Shown here in pieces: positions 63,576 to 64,000 of a stretch of 64,000 nt of DNA (position 1 is its first letter; each line of letters starts with the position of its first letter). Position numbers and translations under genes: made by a program. The DNA is taken from positions 1 through 64,000 of the forward strand of contig JBFXCU010000015.1 in NCBI GenBank assembly GCA_050181835.1, written 5' to 3'. This stretch comes from CAILZL01 sp050181835 (GTDB taxonomy: Bacteria; Pseudomonadota; Gammaproteobacteria; Steroidobacterales; Steroidobacteraceae). A model generated the notes under the pieces. The model was given only the letters and a program-made list of their open reading frames with translations, ran no database searches and was not told the DNA's origin.

Positions 63576-64000
63576 TCACAACCCCATCCAGCGCCGGGGG
63601 ACTAGCAACTTGAATGCGCGCTCGAATGCTTTACGACGTAACCCTGGATGCATCAGCCCACGATAAATATGCCGCAACCAAGCGCGTTTAGGCTGATTGA
63701 GCACCGCTTCGCGGGCATCAGCTTCAACACGATACATAGACACAATCCGCCGAGCCATGGCGCGCTTCTCGGGCACCAACTGGGTCAGCGCCATCAAGCA
63801 GCGCTCATGATCATCGGCAATCTCCCGATAAATACGAATGGTGCGTTCATATCGGCGACGGCGTGAGCCGCGCCTGCCACCCTCAATTGAATAGACCCAA
63901 TTGCCGAGATTGTTCTCATGGCGGCGATACCGCAGCAACGACTCCCGCAGGCAGTAGACTGGCCCGAACAGGCTGGCTCTCAAACTCAGCATGGTGTCTT
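63576..64000 (-). CDS. family 2 glycosyltransferase, cut by the window edge (C-terminal part)
   Basis: The frame is open to the end of the window; about 141 residues are visible. SLFGPVYCLRESLLRYRRHENNLGNW aligns with the YCDRELVWYRQHGENVTN region of the complete paralogues to the left, including the motif of Tyr-Arg-x-His-x-x-Asn. A basic helical tail ends LLVPRRWMGL. The catalytic half lies outside the window. Confidence 0.75.
   Translation of the reverse strand, partial: DTMLSLRASLFGPVYCLRESLLRYRRHENNLGNWVYSIEGGRRGSRRRRYERTIRIYREIADDHERCLMALTQLVPEKRAMARRIVSMYRVEADAREAVLNQPKRAWLRHIYRGLMHPGLRRKAFERAFKLLVPRRWMGL

Overview
The window looks like chromosomal DNA of a gammaproteobacterium of moderate GC content. 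The basis is family content and synteny: a LytS-type kinase and LytTR regulator just ahead of hemC-hemD-hemX-hemY (the Pseudomonas algZ-algR-hemC-hemD order), a DUF6776-bactofilin-erpA cluster, a fused chorismate mutase/prephenate dehydrogenase, and metK followed by an SAH riboswitch and ahcY. The genus cannot be named from the sequence alone.

Layout. 1-7.0 kb: the end of an IS3-type transposase, then a minus-strand surface-signalling and uptake locus (FecI-like sigma factor, FecR-like regulator, TonB-dependent receptor with an STN domain, secreted SMP-30-type beta-propeller, chorismate-lyase-like protein). 7.5-12.4 kb: tRNA-Arg(CCG), a membrane-anchored cytochrome c5, comM, ubiK, and glnK-amtB behind a sigma-54 promoter with NtrC-like sites. 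12.5-23.2 kb: DUF4124 protein, beta-hydroxyacid dehydrogenase, histidine kinase and response regulator, yqjD-yqjE-yqjK-like genes, an AI-2E family permease, hemCDXY and an epimerase-like gene. 23.5-34.2 kb: a second TonB-dependent receptor, ppx, erpA/bactofilin/DUF6776, hemJ, rppH, an orphan BtuC/FecC-type permease, a DUF484-GGDEF protein, tyrA and pdxH.

34.25-39.3 kb is a compact type II-C CRISPR-Cas locus resembling that of Neisseria meningitidis. It has a divergent tracrRNA gene upstream of cas9, then cas9, cas1 and cas2, and an array of only two identical 36-bp repeats around one 30-bp spacer. cas9 is interrupted by two compensating frameshifts, yet all catalytic motifs remain readable. 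The anti-repeat, nexus-like hairpin and terminator of the tracrRNA, and its candidate promoter inside the cas9 start, can all be read directly. This is the most interesting part of the window.

39.3-57.5 kb: mgtE, a patatin-like protein, a PrxQ/Bcp peroxiredoxin, the glycolytic run tkt-gap-pgk-pyk, a DUF374 acyltransferase, a broken DUF6492 gene, metK-ahcY, cpdA, a TraB/GumN protein, crcB, a rubredoxin and hemL. 57.5-64 kb: a surface-polysaccharide region with a polytopic GT-C-like membrane protein, two paralogous family 2 glycosyltransferases, a Wzi-like outer-membrane protein, decayed glycosyltransferase tails and a third glycosyltransferase cut by the window edge. Nearly all housekeeping genes are intact, so the breaks in cas9 and the DUF6492 gene look like accessory-gene decay more than general sequence error.
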